A DNA stretch of 10,332 nt from Thermoproteota archaeon (GTDB taxonomy: Archaea; Thermoproteota; Thermoprotei_A; Sulfolobales; Desulfurococcaceae). The stretch lies in contig JAADCY010000120.1 of assembly GCA_013154205.1 (NCBI GenBank), positions 1-10,332 of the forward strand, in the 5' to 3' direction. Shown piece after piece: positions 1-6,110 of this stretch (position 1 is its first letter; each line of letters begins with the position of its first letter). Made by a program: the position numbers and the translations under genes. Below the pieces are notes generated by a model. That model made no database searches. It was not told the origin of the DNA and saw only the letters and a program-made list of their open reading frames with translations.

Positions 1-65
1 CCAGTATAAATCTGTCTTGACATTTTATATCAACCTATTTTATTTCAAACACTTATTATATTAGT

Positions 66-81
66 TGATTAAAAATATTTT
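66..81 (-). terminator. T-run after the YrdC / membrane protein gene pair
   Basis: On the minus strand an ATATTTTTAATC stretch lies about 12-27 nt after the stop of the membrane protein gene, a U-rich archaeal type terminator candidate. The rest of 1-92 is AT-rich, and I see no gene in it. Confidence 0.35.
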
Positions 82-92
82 ATGCAAACAAT

Positions 93-1064
93 TTAATCCT
101 CATTGTTTCTTTCAATAATTTCTTTTATACCACTATGGTATAATACGATAATCCCCATAGCGATCGTTACGTAATATATGAATGAGCGTGATAGGATGAC
201 TAGTCCGGGTGGGAGTGTTATCGATAATCCATACTCCATGGTGCCTGCCCCTCCTGGTGTCGGTAATGCACTAGCTGTTATCGCCAAGAAATACGCGATG
301 ATTGCGTCGGCGATATTTACGTTATAAGCCCCGAATCCGAGAACATATATTGTAAATCCGAATAATAGTTGGAAAGTAATAGTAAGTAAACATACTGTTA
401 TTCGTCTGGTTATCTTCATTCTTGACACGATGGTTTTGAATGACGAAGCAAATGAAGTATATGAATCACCAAGTCTTTTGCTTAATTGTTCATTAACTAT
501 CTTTGCCATAAACTTGATTATTCTGGGGGCTTTCTCGGGGTCAATCATGTTTTGAAGGAGAAGATACATTGTTCCCCAAAAACTCGTGTTCGCTATACCG
601 ACGATTATGATCGGTATGGTTAATGGTAGGTATAATAGACTTCCAATTATGGCGCCAATAGATGTTACGAATATATCATATAGTACCTCATAAATAACTA
701 GGGCGAAATATTTTGAAAAACGTTCATTGCATTTATATGATAAATAATATGCTCGTGCAGGTTCTCCCCCTATAGCGGAAGGCGTTATATAGGCCATTAA
801 TCCCCCGAGGAGCCTAGCATAAAGATATTCTTTCAATGGCAAAACTTTGTCTGGATCTAGGCTTGCATGTATTATTCTAAGCCTGATCGCTGATATTAGC
901 CAGGCCGTAAAAAACACTACTAGAGCTACTACAAGATTTAATGGCTTAATTATTGGCGGTTTTAGTCCCTCTGTTATTACATTATATATTATCATAACTG
1001 TCGTTACTACGAGGATCACTAAGACTATTGTTTTCTTAGAGATCTTTATCTCCTTAATATTCAA
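93..1064 (-). CDS. LPG-synthase-TM / UPF0104 family integral membrane protein
   Basis: This is a polytopic membrane protein of 323 aa with about seven or eight hydrophobic segments (for example residues 11-29, 41-60, 120-158, 222-245, 252-267 and 288-309). Two sequence signatures fit the lysylphosphatidylglycerol-synthase transmembrane / UPF0104 family (COG0392): a TPSAIGGEPAR segment at residues 95-104 and a PTPGGAGTMEYG segment at 268-279. The family resembles the flippase half of bacterial MprF; in archaea the substrate is unknown and is probably a lipid or lipid-linked compound, which is inference. There is no catalytic aminoacyl-transferase domain. The start is TTG; a stop codon lies two codons upstream in frame (shared with the end of the preceding gene), so no longer start is possible. 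The gene begins 3 nt after the YrdC-type gene and is probably co-transcribed and translationally coupled with it. The C-terminus is short and charged. Confidence 0.86.
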   Translation of the reverse strand: MNIKEIKISKKTIVLVILVVTTVMIIYNVITEGLKPPIIKPLNLVVALVVFFTAWLISAIRLRIIHASLDPDKVLPLKEYLYARLLGGLMAYITPSAIGGEPARAYYLSYKCNERFSKYFALVIYEVLYDIFVTSIGAIIGSLLYLPLTIPIIIVGIANTSFWGTMYLLLQNMIDPEKAPRIIKFMAKIVNEQLSKRLGDSYTSFASSFKTIVSRMKITRRITVCLLTITFQLLFGFTIYVLGFGAYNVNIADAIIAYFLAITASALPTPGGAGTMEYGLSITLPPGLVILSRSFIYYVTIAMGIIVLYHSGIKEIIERNNED

Positions 1065-1067
1065 TAC

Positions 1068-1712
1068 TCAACATCTCATCATCCTATGATAAATCCTTGT
1101 GATAACTATGTAGTCTACTGCGCCCTGTCTAATCAGGGCTATTTTGCCATTCATTATGCTAATAATTGTTGAGGATACTTTAAGAGGGGCCTCGCCCGAG
1201 TCAACGTATAAATTGATCTTATCTCCGAAATATTTTATGGCGTCTTCAACTCTTAACGGAGAAGGTCTTCCTGAGAGATTAGCGCTAGAACCGGTTATGA
1301 AGCCGCCATTCATCTCGGCGAGCTTCCTTGGAAAGGGAGCAGCAGGGACTCGGAGGGCTACACTATTATCTCTACATAATAGTTTAGAGAACAAGCTACA
1401 ATCAACATTGTTGAAAACTACTGTTATAGGCCCAGGCCACACTGCTTTCAAGAAGGATCTTAATTTATCGTTTAGACTAACTATTTCTTCCACAGCATCT
1501 ATGTTTGAGGCTAGGATCGGGAGAGGCTTATCTTTCCGCCTCTGTTTGACACTGTAGACTCTCTCAACGTATTCATCACTATACACATCACTGAATACTC
1601 CATATACTGTATCTGTGGGGCCAACAACTACTCCACCATTTTTTATTACCCTATATGACTCCTCTACTACTCTGTCTGCTGGCCGCCAGAACGGCGTTTT
1701 CACTATCTGCAT
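1068..1712 (-). CDS. L-threonylcarbamoyladenylate synthase (YrdC/TsaC domain, Sua5 family)
   Basis: The product makes threonylcarbamoyl-AMP from threonine, bicarbonate and ATP; the KEOPS complex then transfers the group to A37 of ANN-decoding tRNAs (t6A). From the chosen start (214 aa) the family motifs are PTDTVYG at residues 32-38, the basic KQRRKDKPLP nucleotide/substrate region at 56-65, WPGPIT at 92-97, SSANLSG at 142-148 and an ST pair near 180. The protein ends soon after the YrdC fold, so the C-terminal Sua5 domain found in Sulfolobus-type Sua5 (about 350 aa) is absent and the length is TsaC-like. An ATG 14 codons upstream (1754) is open, but the internal ATG at 1712 has GGGTGA 5 nt ahead of it, and the longer N-terminus would run across the TATA element; the short start is preferred. 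It is divergent from prf1 and followed closely by the membrane protein gene. Confidence 0.94.
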   Translation of the reverse strand: MQIVKTPFWRPADRVVEESYRVIKNGGVVVGPTDTVYGVFSDVYSDEYVERVYSVKQRRKDKPLPILASNIDAVEEIVSLNDKLRSFLKAVWPGPITVVFNNVDCSLFSKLLCRDNSVALRVPAAPFPRKLAEMNGGFITGSSANLSGRPSPLRVEDAIKYFGDKINLYVDSGEAPLKVSSTIISIMNGKIALIRQGAVDYIVITRIYHRMMRC

Positions 1713-1717
1713 CAATT

Positions 1718-1723
1718 TCACCC
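1718..1723 (-). promoter_or_regulatory. Shine-Dalgarno site that decides the YrdC gene start
   Basis: On the minus strand this reads GGGTGA, complementary to the 3' end of archaeal 16S rRNA, and lies 5 nt before the ATG at 1712. It argues against the alternative ATG at 1754, which has only a weak GTGG ahead of it. Confidence 0.6.
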
Positions 1724-1725
1724 AT

Positions 1726-1745
1726 TCCAAATCTATATAATAGAG
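1726..1745. promoter_or_regulatory. Divergent promoter with a near-symmetric TATA element (YrdC gene and prf1)
   Basis: The core TATATAAT at 1734-1741 is close to symmetric. Read on the plus strand, it predicts a transcript start near 1762, 10-15 nt before the prf1 GTG. Read on the minus strand as TTATATA, with GAAACT upstream as a BRE-like stretch, it predicts a start near 1712, at or just before the YrdC ATG. Only 63 bp separate the two starts, so one TATA element may serve both genes or two elements may overlap. Assigned from spacing and composition only. Confidence 0.5.
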
Positions 1746-1775
1746 TTTCAACATCCACGAGTTAATGAATTATGC

Positions 1776-2921
1776 GTGAAAGAGGTGCATGAGGGATGGG
1801 TTTTTAGCTATAGTGAGGAAAAGCTTGAATCACTACGTGTTGATCGTAGGCAGTTGAAGAATATAATTAATGAGCTTAAGAAGTGGCGAGCGCCAGCAAC
1901 AGTATTGTTAAGTCTATATATTCCTCCTGGGAGACCCGTGAGCGATGTATTGAACATGCTTCGCCAAGAATTATCAATAACTGATAACATTAAGCTAAAA
2001 AAGACTAGAAACGCCGTTCAACGAGCATTATCCGCTGCTATTGAGAGGCTCAGTAAAGTCCCAAAGATACCGGATAAGGGATTAGCGCTGTTCTGCGGTG
2101 AAGATATGAATACTGGAGACTTCATATGTATAATGCTGATACCACCTGAGAAAGTACCAGTGTACTATTATAGAACGGATAAGGAATTCCATACAGAATT
2201 CCTCGAAGAAATGGTTCTAGAATCTAATCTGGTCGGGCTAATACTCGTAGAGAGGGACGCGGCAACACTGGGCCTACTAAAAGGGAGCAGACTAGATATC
2301 CTAGAGGAGCTAGAGGCATATATTCCAGGAAAACACCATAGAGGAGGGCAGAGTCAGCGAAGATTTGATCGAATTATTGAACAACTTGTTGACGAATTCT
2401 ATAAGCGCGTCGCCGAGCACGCTAAAAAGCACTTTCTGCCATTGCTAGAGCAGGGGAAGCTAAAGGCTATACTTATCGGCGGACCAGCTTACAGCAAGTA
2501 TGACTTCCTTGAAGGCAATTATCTAGACTACAGGCTCAAACAGATCGTACTACCAAGGCTTATCGATGTAGGATACCAGGGCGAAGTCGGTCTTAGAGAA
2601 ATGATAATGAAGGCAGCTGATATACTCAAGGAACAAGAATACGTTGACGCATTAAAAGCTGTTGAGGAGTTTAAACTCCACATGGCCAAGGATGACGGCC
2701 TAATAGTTTATGGTGAAGACGAAGTTAAACAGGCACTGCAAATGGGGGCTGTGAAGACACTGATTATTGATGAAAACAGGCCTGACGCCCTTGAATGGGC
2801 TGAGCTAGCGAAAAAATATGGTGCAAAACCAGTTTATCTGAGCGATGACGTACCTGAAGGTGCGTGGCTGAAGAAGACTTTCGGCGAGATCGTCGGTATA
2901 TTAAGATATAGGATTTATTAA
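1776..2921 (+). CDS. prf1: Archaeal peptide chain release factor 1 (aRF1)
   Basis: This is the class I release factor that recognises all three stop codons and triggers peptidyl-tRNA hydrolysis on the ribosome, the archaeal counterpart of eRF1. At 381 aa it is of usual archaeal length. Domain 1 (about 1-145) decodes stop codons and carries NIKL at 71-74 (NIKS in eRF1) and a YxTxxxF version of the YxCxxxF motif at 132-138. Domain 2 carries the catalytic GGQ at 190-192 inside GKHHRGGQSQRRF. Domain 3 (about 280-381) contains a GEDEVKQALQMGAV segment and ends in GILRYRIY, matching the eRF1 C-terminus (GILRYRVDF). The GTG start at 1776 has no clear Shine-Dalgarno site and probably yields a nearly leaderless message from the TATA at 1734-1741. 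It is followed after 49 bp by the PhoU/TrkA-C gene on the same strand. Confidence 0.97.
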   Translation: MKEVHEGWVFSYSEEKLESLRVDRRQLKNIINELKKWRAPATVLLSLYIPPGRPVSDVLNMLRQELSITDNIKLKKTRNAVQRALSAAIERLSKVPKIPDKGLALFCGEDMNTGDFICIMLIPPEKVPVYYYRTDKEFHTEFLEEMVLESNLVGLILVERDAATLGLLKGSRLDILEELEAYIPGKHHRGGQSQRRFDRIIEQLVDEFYKRVAEHAKKHFLPLLEQGKLKAILIGGPAYSKYDFLEGNYLDYRLKQIVLPRLIDVGYQGEVGLREMIMKAADILKEQEYVDALKAVEEFKLHMAKDDGLIVYGEDEVKQALQMGAVKTLIIDENRPDALEWAELAKKYGAKPVYLSDDVPEGAWLKKTFGEIVGILRYRIY

Positions 2922-2970
2922 TCAATTCAATAATTCATCTATCCTAGACATTAATCTCTCCATCCCTTAG

Positions 2971-4194
2971 GTGAAAACAGTATTGCCTATAAAGGCGCCT
3001 AGACCGGTTAAGTACGAGCCAATCCCAGTATACGAATTATTGACCGATATGAGCGAGTACTCGAGACTAATGATCGACCTAGCATACTACTCTGTAGTAG
3101 TTAACGATTCCAGCTTAGCTTATGAAGTACAGCGTGTCGAAGACAAACTAGATGCTGCTTGGAGCCTCCTTGTAATGCAGGCGAGCCTGGCGGTGAAAAC
3201 TGTTCGAGACGCTGAAGAAATGGTCAGCGTGTATAGGATGGCTAATGCACTCGACAAACTAAGTGATTCAGCCGCTGATATCGCCATGCTGGTTCTCAGA
3301 GGCACGGGGATCAGCGAACAGGTGCGTGCAGCGCTCCTGGAGTCCGAAGAAGTTATCGCACGTATAACTGTTAAGAATAAAGCCTATGAAGGATTCAGTA
3401 TTGAGCGCTTATATGAGATGATGACTGGCTTCAATATCATCGCTATTAGACGTGAGGATCACTGGATTATAAATCCTGATGAGGAAACTGAGATCAAGGT
3501 CGGGGACATTCTTATAGTCCGCGGCACATTTGATTCTCTAAGCCTAGTCGCAAAGATGCTTGGTGACGAGATAGCACTTAGGAAACCAGTAACTAATGTA
3601 ATGGAGGAAAAACTAGCGAAGAAGATAGCGTATTTGAAGAATATCTCGGATGTAATGATAGACCTAGCGTTTCACGCAATAGTGAATAATGATAAGATCG
3701 CGGCGAACGAGGTACTGAATCTTGAAGAGGCGGTTGATGAGCTCGCCTATAAGATGATCTTGTATATTCTTTCCGAGTACAATGGTGACCCGGAGGAGAA
3801 GGCCGGATTAATGAGCTTCGTAACATCCATGGAGAACATAGCTGATGCGGCAACAGAGCTGATCGTGCCTCTCGCGTCAAACCTCCCGATACACCCGATC
3901 GTTCGCCGCGTAGAGGAAGAAAGCGTTGAACAAGTCGCTAAATTAAAGATACCGGAAAACTTCAAAGAACGCACCCTCGAGTCTCTAGCTCTCGACGATC
4001 TAGGCGTACTCGTCATTGCACTCTATAGGAATAATAAGATAATACCCATGCCAAAACCAGACACTATTGTTAAACCGGGCGATGTATTACTTATAAAATA
4101 CTATTCAGGTACAGAAGCTAATCTCATCGAAAAACTAGAAGCCCTAAACATAGAGTACGAGGGTATTGAAGAGGAAGAAGAGGAAGAAGAATAA
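2971..4194 (+). CDS. Duplicated PhoU / TrkA-C (RCK_C) domain protein, COG3273 type
   Basis: This is a 407-aa soluble protein built from two copies of the same module: a PhoU-like helical bundle (about 28-110) then a TrkA-C/RCK_C ligand-binding domain (about 127-195), and again PhoU-like (about 212-300) then RCK_C (about 325-385). The repeat is visible directly: MIDLAYYSVVVND at 34-46 aligns with MIDLAFHAIVNND at 229-241, and the RCK_C halves share the KVGDILIV / KPGDVLLI strand (176-183 and 368-375). PhoU units regulate phosphate transporters, and RCK_C domains bind ligands or nucleotides in potassium and other ion transport regulators. Archaeal members probably gate or regulate an ion or phosphate transporter, but the partner is not encoded here. 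The start is GTG, without a strong ribosome-binding site. The protein ends in a run of eight glutamates encoded by a GAA/GAG purine tract. It follows prf1 and precedes the 92-aa gene, likely one transcript. Confidence 0.9.
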   Translation: MKTVLPIKAPRPVKYEPIPVYELLTDMSEYSRLMIDLAYYSVVVNDSSLAYEVQRVEDKLDAAWSLLVMQASLAVKTVRDAEEMVSVYRMANALDKLSDSAADIAMLVLRGTGISEQVRAALLESEEVIARITVKNKAYEGFSIERLYEMMTGFNIIAIRREDHWIINPDEETEIKVGDILIVRGTFDSLSLVAKMLGDEIALRKPVTNVMEEKLAKKIAYLKNISDVMIDLAFHAIVNNDKIAANEVLNLEEAVDELAYKMILYILSEYNGDPEEKAGLMSFVTSMENIADAATELIVPLASNLPIHPIVRRVEEESVEQVAKLKIPENFKERTLESLALDDLGVLVIALYRNNKIIPMPKPDTIVKPGDVLLIKYYSGTEANLIEKLEALNIEYEGIEEEEEEEE

Positions 4195-4267
4195 TCTACC
4201 CTAACCCTTAATTAGGGCTGGAGACAAAACTATTTTCGACCACAGAATTTCTCGTAGGGAATCTTCT

Positions 4268-4546
4268 ATGATGCCCAAACTAAGCCCTTCTGAAAAATAT
4301 GAGCTCGTAAAATTAATCGTTGACGCGGGCCTCGAAGAAGACTTCATGGAATGGCTTAGAAACCAGGGCTACACTCATCTCTTCGGAAGACTAGATAACA
4401 TACCTGACGAACTAATAGAGTCCTATATCAAGATCAAGAAATTATTACCAGCTGAAGACTATGATTCATACCTCGAAGCACTTAGAAATATGGACGATCT
4501 TGAGCCTCCCGGGAAGAGAACCTATATACCTGCTAGAAAAGAATAA
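4268..4546 (+). CDS. Conserved-looking 92-aa protein of unknown function
   Basis: I do not recognise this family. The protein is small, acidic and predicted to be mostly helical, with no signal peptide, membrane segment, cysteine pair or known motif. It has several short amphipathic stretches (LVKLIVDAGLEEDFMEWL at about 14-31, and 50-75) and ends in a proline-rich basic tail (PPGKRTYIPARKE). It looks real: AGGGA at 4256-4260 lies 7 nt before the ATG at 4268 (10 nt before a second in-frame ATG at 4271, either of which could be used), codon use resembles its neighbours, and it lies 73 bp after the PhoU/TrkA-C gene on the same strand. An accessory role to that protein is possible from position alone. 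Confidence 0.75.
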   Translation: MMPKLSPSEKYELVKLIVDAGLEEDFMEWLRNQGYTHLFGRLDNIPDELIESYIKIKKLLPAEDYDSYLEALRNMDDLEPPGKRTYIPARKE

Positions 4547-4614
4547 CATCCTTCCTCCACAACTTTATTTCATCTAAATTCACTGTCAGACATACTATAT
4601 TTTGCCAGAAAGTG

Positions 4615-4619
4615 TTTTT
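4615..4619 (+). terminator. T-run, possible terminator after the prf1 gene cluster
   Basis: A run of five T lies about 70 nt after the stop of the 92-aa gene, preceded by other T-rich stretches at 4563-4571 and 4599-4603. Archaeal RNA polymerase terminates at such U-tracts without a hairpin. It also lies before the GC-rich hairpin, so that RNA would need its own promoter. Confidence 0.35.
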
Positions 4620-4643
4620 ATCATACATATTATTCAAAATCAT

Positions 4644-4659
4644 CGAAAATAGTATAGAT
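4644..4659 (+). promoter_or_regulatory. Candidate BRE/TATA promoter for the GC-rich RNA
   Basis: CGAAAAT (BRE-like) is followed by AGTATAGAT. The usual 24-26 nt spacing from the TATA centre puts a transcript start at about 4676-4679, exactly where the GC-rich structured segment begins. This agreement is the main support; the TATA match itself is imperfect. Confidence 0.35.
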
Positions 4660-4676
4660 AGGATGTAATGTGTTAT

Positions 4677-4751
4677 GGCCGGGAGTGACCCGTCCTACGC
4701 TCATACTCCCCCGGTACACGGGGGCGTTGCGCAGGCTCCGGGGCACTCACA
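4677..4751 (+). ncRNA. Candidate structured small RNA (H/ACA-like hairpin with ACA tail)
   Basis: About 72% of the bases in 4677-4748 are G or C, in a convergent intergenic region that is otherwise strongly AT-rich. The segment folds on paper into one long imperfect hairpin: 4683-4692 pairs with 4739-4748 (9 of 10 pairs, one A-G mismatch), 4694-4700 with 4729-4735 (6 of 7), and 4708-4713 with 4719-4724 (6 of 6) around a GTACA loop. ACA follows the basal stem directly at 4749-4751, as in archaeal H/ACA pseudouridylation guides, and the 10-nt 3' stem strand leaves a possible guide pocket about 10-16 nt upstream of the ACA. Against H/ACA: there is no GA dinucleotide in the upper part, so no canonical kink-turn or K-loop for L7Ae. 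No long protein reading fits. It could instead be another small RNA or a bidirectional barrier hairpin, and the strand is assigned by the ACA and the upstream promoter only. Confidence 0.45.
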
Positions 4752-4783
4752 ATAGAATTACAGTGGTTTCCCTTAAATTAGTT

Positions 4784-5815
4784 TTATTTAATATCTATGA
4801 TGTTGTTCTTGTTGACCTTAATGTTAAGAGTTGCTTCGGCGATACCGCTACTGTACCTTGTTATTCGCCTCAGGCTATCATAGATTAGTGTTAAGACTAT
4901 TTTTTCTTGGTCACTAATGTTTCCTAAGAGGATCTTATTCAGCAATATATCTTCTATTTCTCTAACTATTTTCTGCGCGTCTCTGATTACTTCTTCGGCT
5001 TTCTTTCTACCTAGTTTGTATAAATTATCCATGGCATTGTTGAATGTGCTTATGATCCTCTGACCTAGCTCGTATGTTTCCTGGCACAGCATGCATTGTT
5101 CAGGCATGTGCTTTATTCTTTTAGCAATATTAACTGCGTGATCTGCGATCCTCTCAAGGTTTCTTACAACTATTCTATAATTAATTGCCTCGACAGGATT
5201 TGAAATTCCTAGTTCATACATTATTTTTATATCAAGCAATGCTAATGCTAATTGTCTGACGATCATAAAGTGGAATCTATCGGCTTCATCATCTCGCTGT
5301 ATAACAGCGGCAGCTAGCTCTCTATCCTTCTTTATGAATGCGTTCAAGGCATCGTTAAGCATACCATTAACTATGAGGTGCAGTCTACGGATTGCCCTGA
5401 TTAGCGGTAGCTCTTTTAGATCTAATAGTATCTTGAATGATATAGAATTATAGGTTTCATCTACAACCTCTATGCCTGCGAGCTTTATTCTCGCCATATT
5501 CTTTAGCTCACTAATCCTTCTTGCTAAATTGGGTATATTAGACGAGAACGTGACGGCTATATTATCATAGCCAGATAGATACATTGCTACAAGCACACGG
5601 AATATTTCCTGGTTATCGATATCTTCCTTGATATGTATCTCTCCGCTTAGCTGTCTAGCTTCTGCTTTAGGTGATGTTATGATCAGTTTTCCTTCATGCT
5701 CGTATATTAGTACATAATCCCCTGACTTTAGCCCCATCATATCTATCCATTCTTTAGGCAGTGTAACTATATATGATGATGAACCTGTTTTCTGTATCTT
5801 TCTTTTCTCTACCAC
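4784..5815 (-). CDS. AbrB-PhoU family phosphate uptake regulator
   Basis: The 343-aa protein begins with a SpoVT/AbrB-type swapped-hairpin DNA-binding domain (about residues 1-50: KIQKTGSSSYIVTLPKEW, then LKSGDYVLI), followed by a PhoU region (about 140-330). PhoU signatures are RDDEADRF at 174-181 and NLERIADHAVNIAKRI at 219-234. PhoU proteins repress phosphate uptake and signalling; the fused AbrB domain, common in archaeal members, suggests that this one binds DNA and may regulate transcription directly, which is inference. Residues 241 and 244 form a CxxC pair between PhoU helices. The start is GTG, fixed by AGGGTGA 6 nt upstream. No Pst transporter genes are in the window. The gene converges on the 92-aa gene and the RNA candidate. 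It is the second PhoU-containing gene within 3 kb, on the opposite strand from the first. Confidence 0.93.
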   Translation of the reverse strand: MVEKRKIQKTGSSSYIVTLPKEWIDMMGLKSGDYVLIYEHEGKLIITSPKAEARQLSGEIHIKEDIDNQEIFRVLVAMYLSGYDNIAVTFSSNIPNLARRISELKNMARIKLAGIEVVDETYNSISFKILLDLKELPLIRAIRRLHLIVNGMLNDALNAFIKKDRELAAAVIQRDDEADRFHFMIVRQLALALLDIKIMYELGISNPVEAINYRIVVRNLERIADHAVNIAKRIKHMPEQCMLCQETYELGQRIISTFNNAMDNLYKLGRKKAEEVIRDAQKIVREIEDILLNKILLGNISDQEKIVLTLIYDSLRRITRYSSGIAEATLNIKVNKNNIIDIK

Positions 5816-5821
5816 TACTGG

Positions 5822-5828
5822 TCACCCT
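5822..5828 (-). promoter_or_regulatory. Shine-Dalgarno site for the AbrB-PhoU gene
   Basis: The minus strand reads AGGGTGA, 6 nt before the GTG at 5815, which supports this non-ATG start. Confidence 0.65.
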
Positions 5829-5835
5829 ATGTCAG

Positions 5836-5856
5836 TATAATATATACTTATAAGTA
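5836..5856 (-). promoter_or_regulatory. TATA region and 12-bp palindrome upstream of the AbrB-PhoU gene
   Basis: TACTTATAAGTA at 5845-5856 is a perfect 12-bp palindrome, adjoining an alternating TA tract at 5836-5846. Its TTATAAG core is well placed for a TATA box giving a transcript start near 5826-5830. A symmetric site over the TATA box could also be an operator, possibly for the product itself (AbrB domains bind as dimers). The promoter is likely; the operator role is inference. Confidence 0.45.
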
Positions 5857-6110
5857 CAATTAATTATTTCTTTTTTATAGGTTTATATTAGTTTAAAGGC
5901 TACCGTTATATTCTCCCTACAATTATTTTACGGTTTCGTACTAACATTAGATTACAAGTATTCTATAGTATCGATAATTTACTACGTACTAGAAAATACA
6001 TTGTTATAACCATATATTGATCTCCGTAAGAATATAAAGAACATGCCCAGTCAAATAGGAGGTATAAGAAGAGGAATAAGTAAAATAATTTTGTCATAAA
6101 AGCTTGAATG
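5857..6110. other. AT-rich intergenic stretch without a recognised gene
   Basis: This lies between the AbrB-PhoU promoter and the 3' end of the kinase gene; the whole gap is 295 bp from 5816. I see no GC-rich island, paired C/D boxes or convincing gene. An ATG at 6043 opens only 18 codons. A lone AGGAGGT at 6057-6063 on the plus strand has no start codon after it. Confidence 0.6.

Noticed and set aside
1713..1754. Longer N-terminus of the YrdC gene from the ATG at 1754
   Set aside because: It would cover the TATA element and has a poor ribosome-binding site; the ATG at 1712 has GGGTGA at good spacing, and family proteins begin near there.
3593..4016. Antisense open frames inside the PhoU/TrkA-C gene
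   Set aside because: They are Arg/Ser/Pro-rich shadows of a clearly coding plus-strand frame with recognisable duplicated domains.
4205..4217. Inverted repeat CCCT...AGGG between the PhoU/TrkA-C gene and the 92-aa gene
   Set aside because: The stem is only four pairs with a five-base loop and would not be stable at high temperature.
4677..4750. Reading the GC-rich island as a tRNA on either strand
   Set aside because: There is no A-box, no seven-base T-loop with TTCRANT and no matching acceptor arm. The closest piece (CGGGTCACTCCCG on the minus strand) has a five-base loop.
4670..4888. 72-codon open frame through the GC-rich island on the plus strand
   Set aside because: Its Arg/Pro/Leu-rich composition follows from the GC-rich hairpin, there is no ribosome-binding site, and it runs into the antisense of the AbrB-PhoU gene.
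5773..5782. ATGATGA repeats that resemble a box C of a C/D small RNA
   Set aside because: No CTGA box D or D' follows within a usable distance, and the bases encode the serine run of the AbrB domain on the other strand.
6057..6063. AGGAGGT, a perfect Shine-Dalgarno match on the plus strand, with a TATA-like AATATAAAG about 25 nt upstream
   Set aside because: There is no ATG, GTG or TTG at 4-12 nt after it, and the only nearby ATG (6043) precedes it and opens 18 codons.
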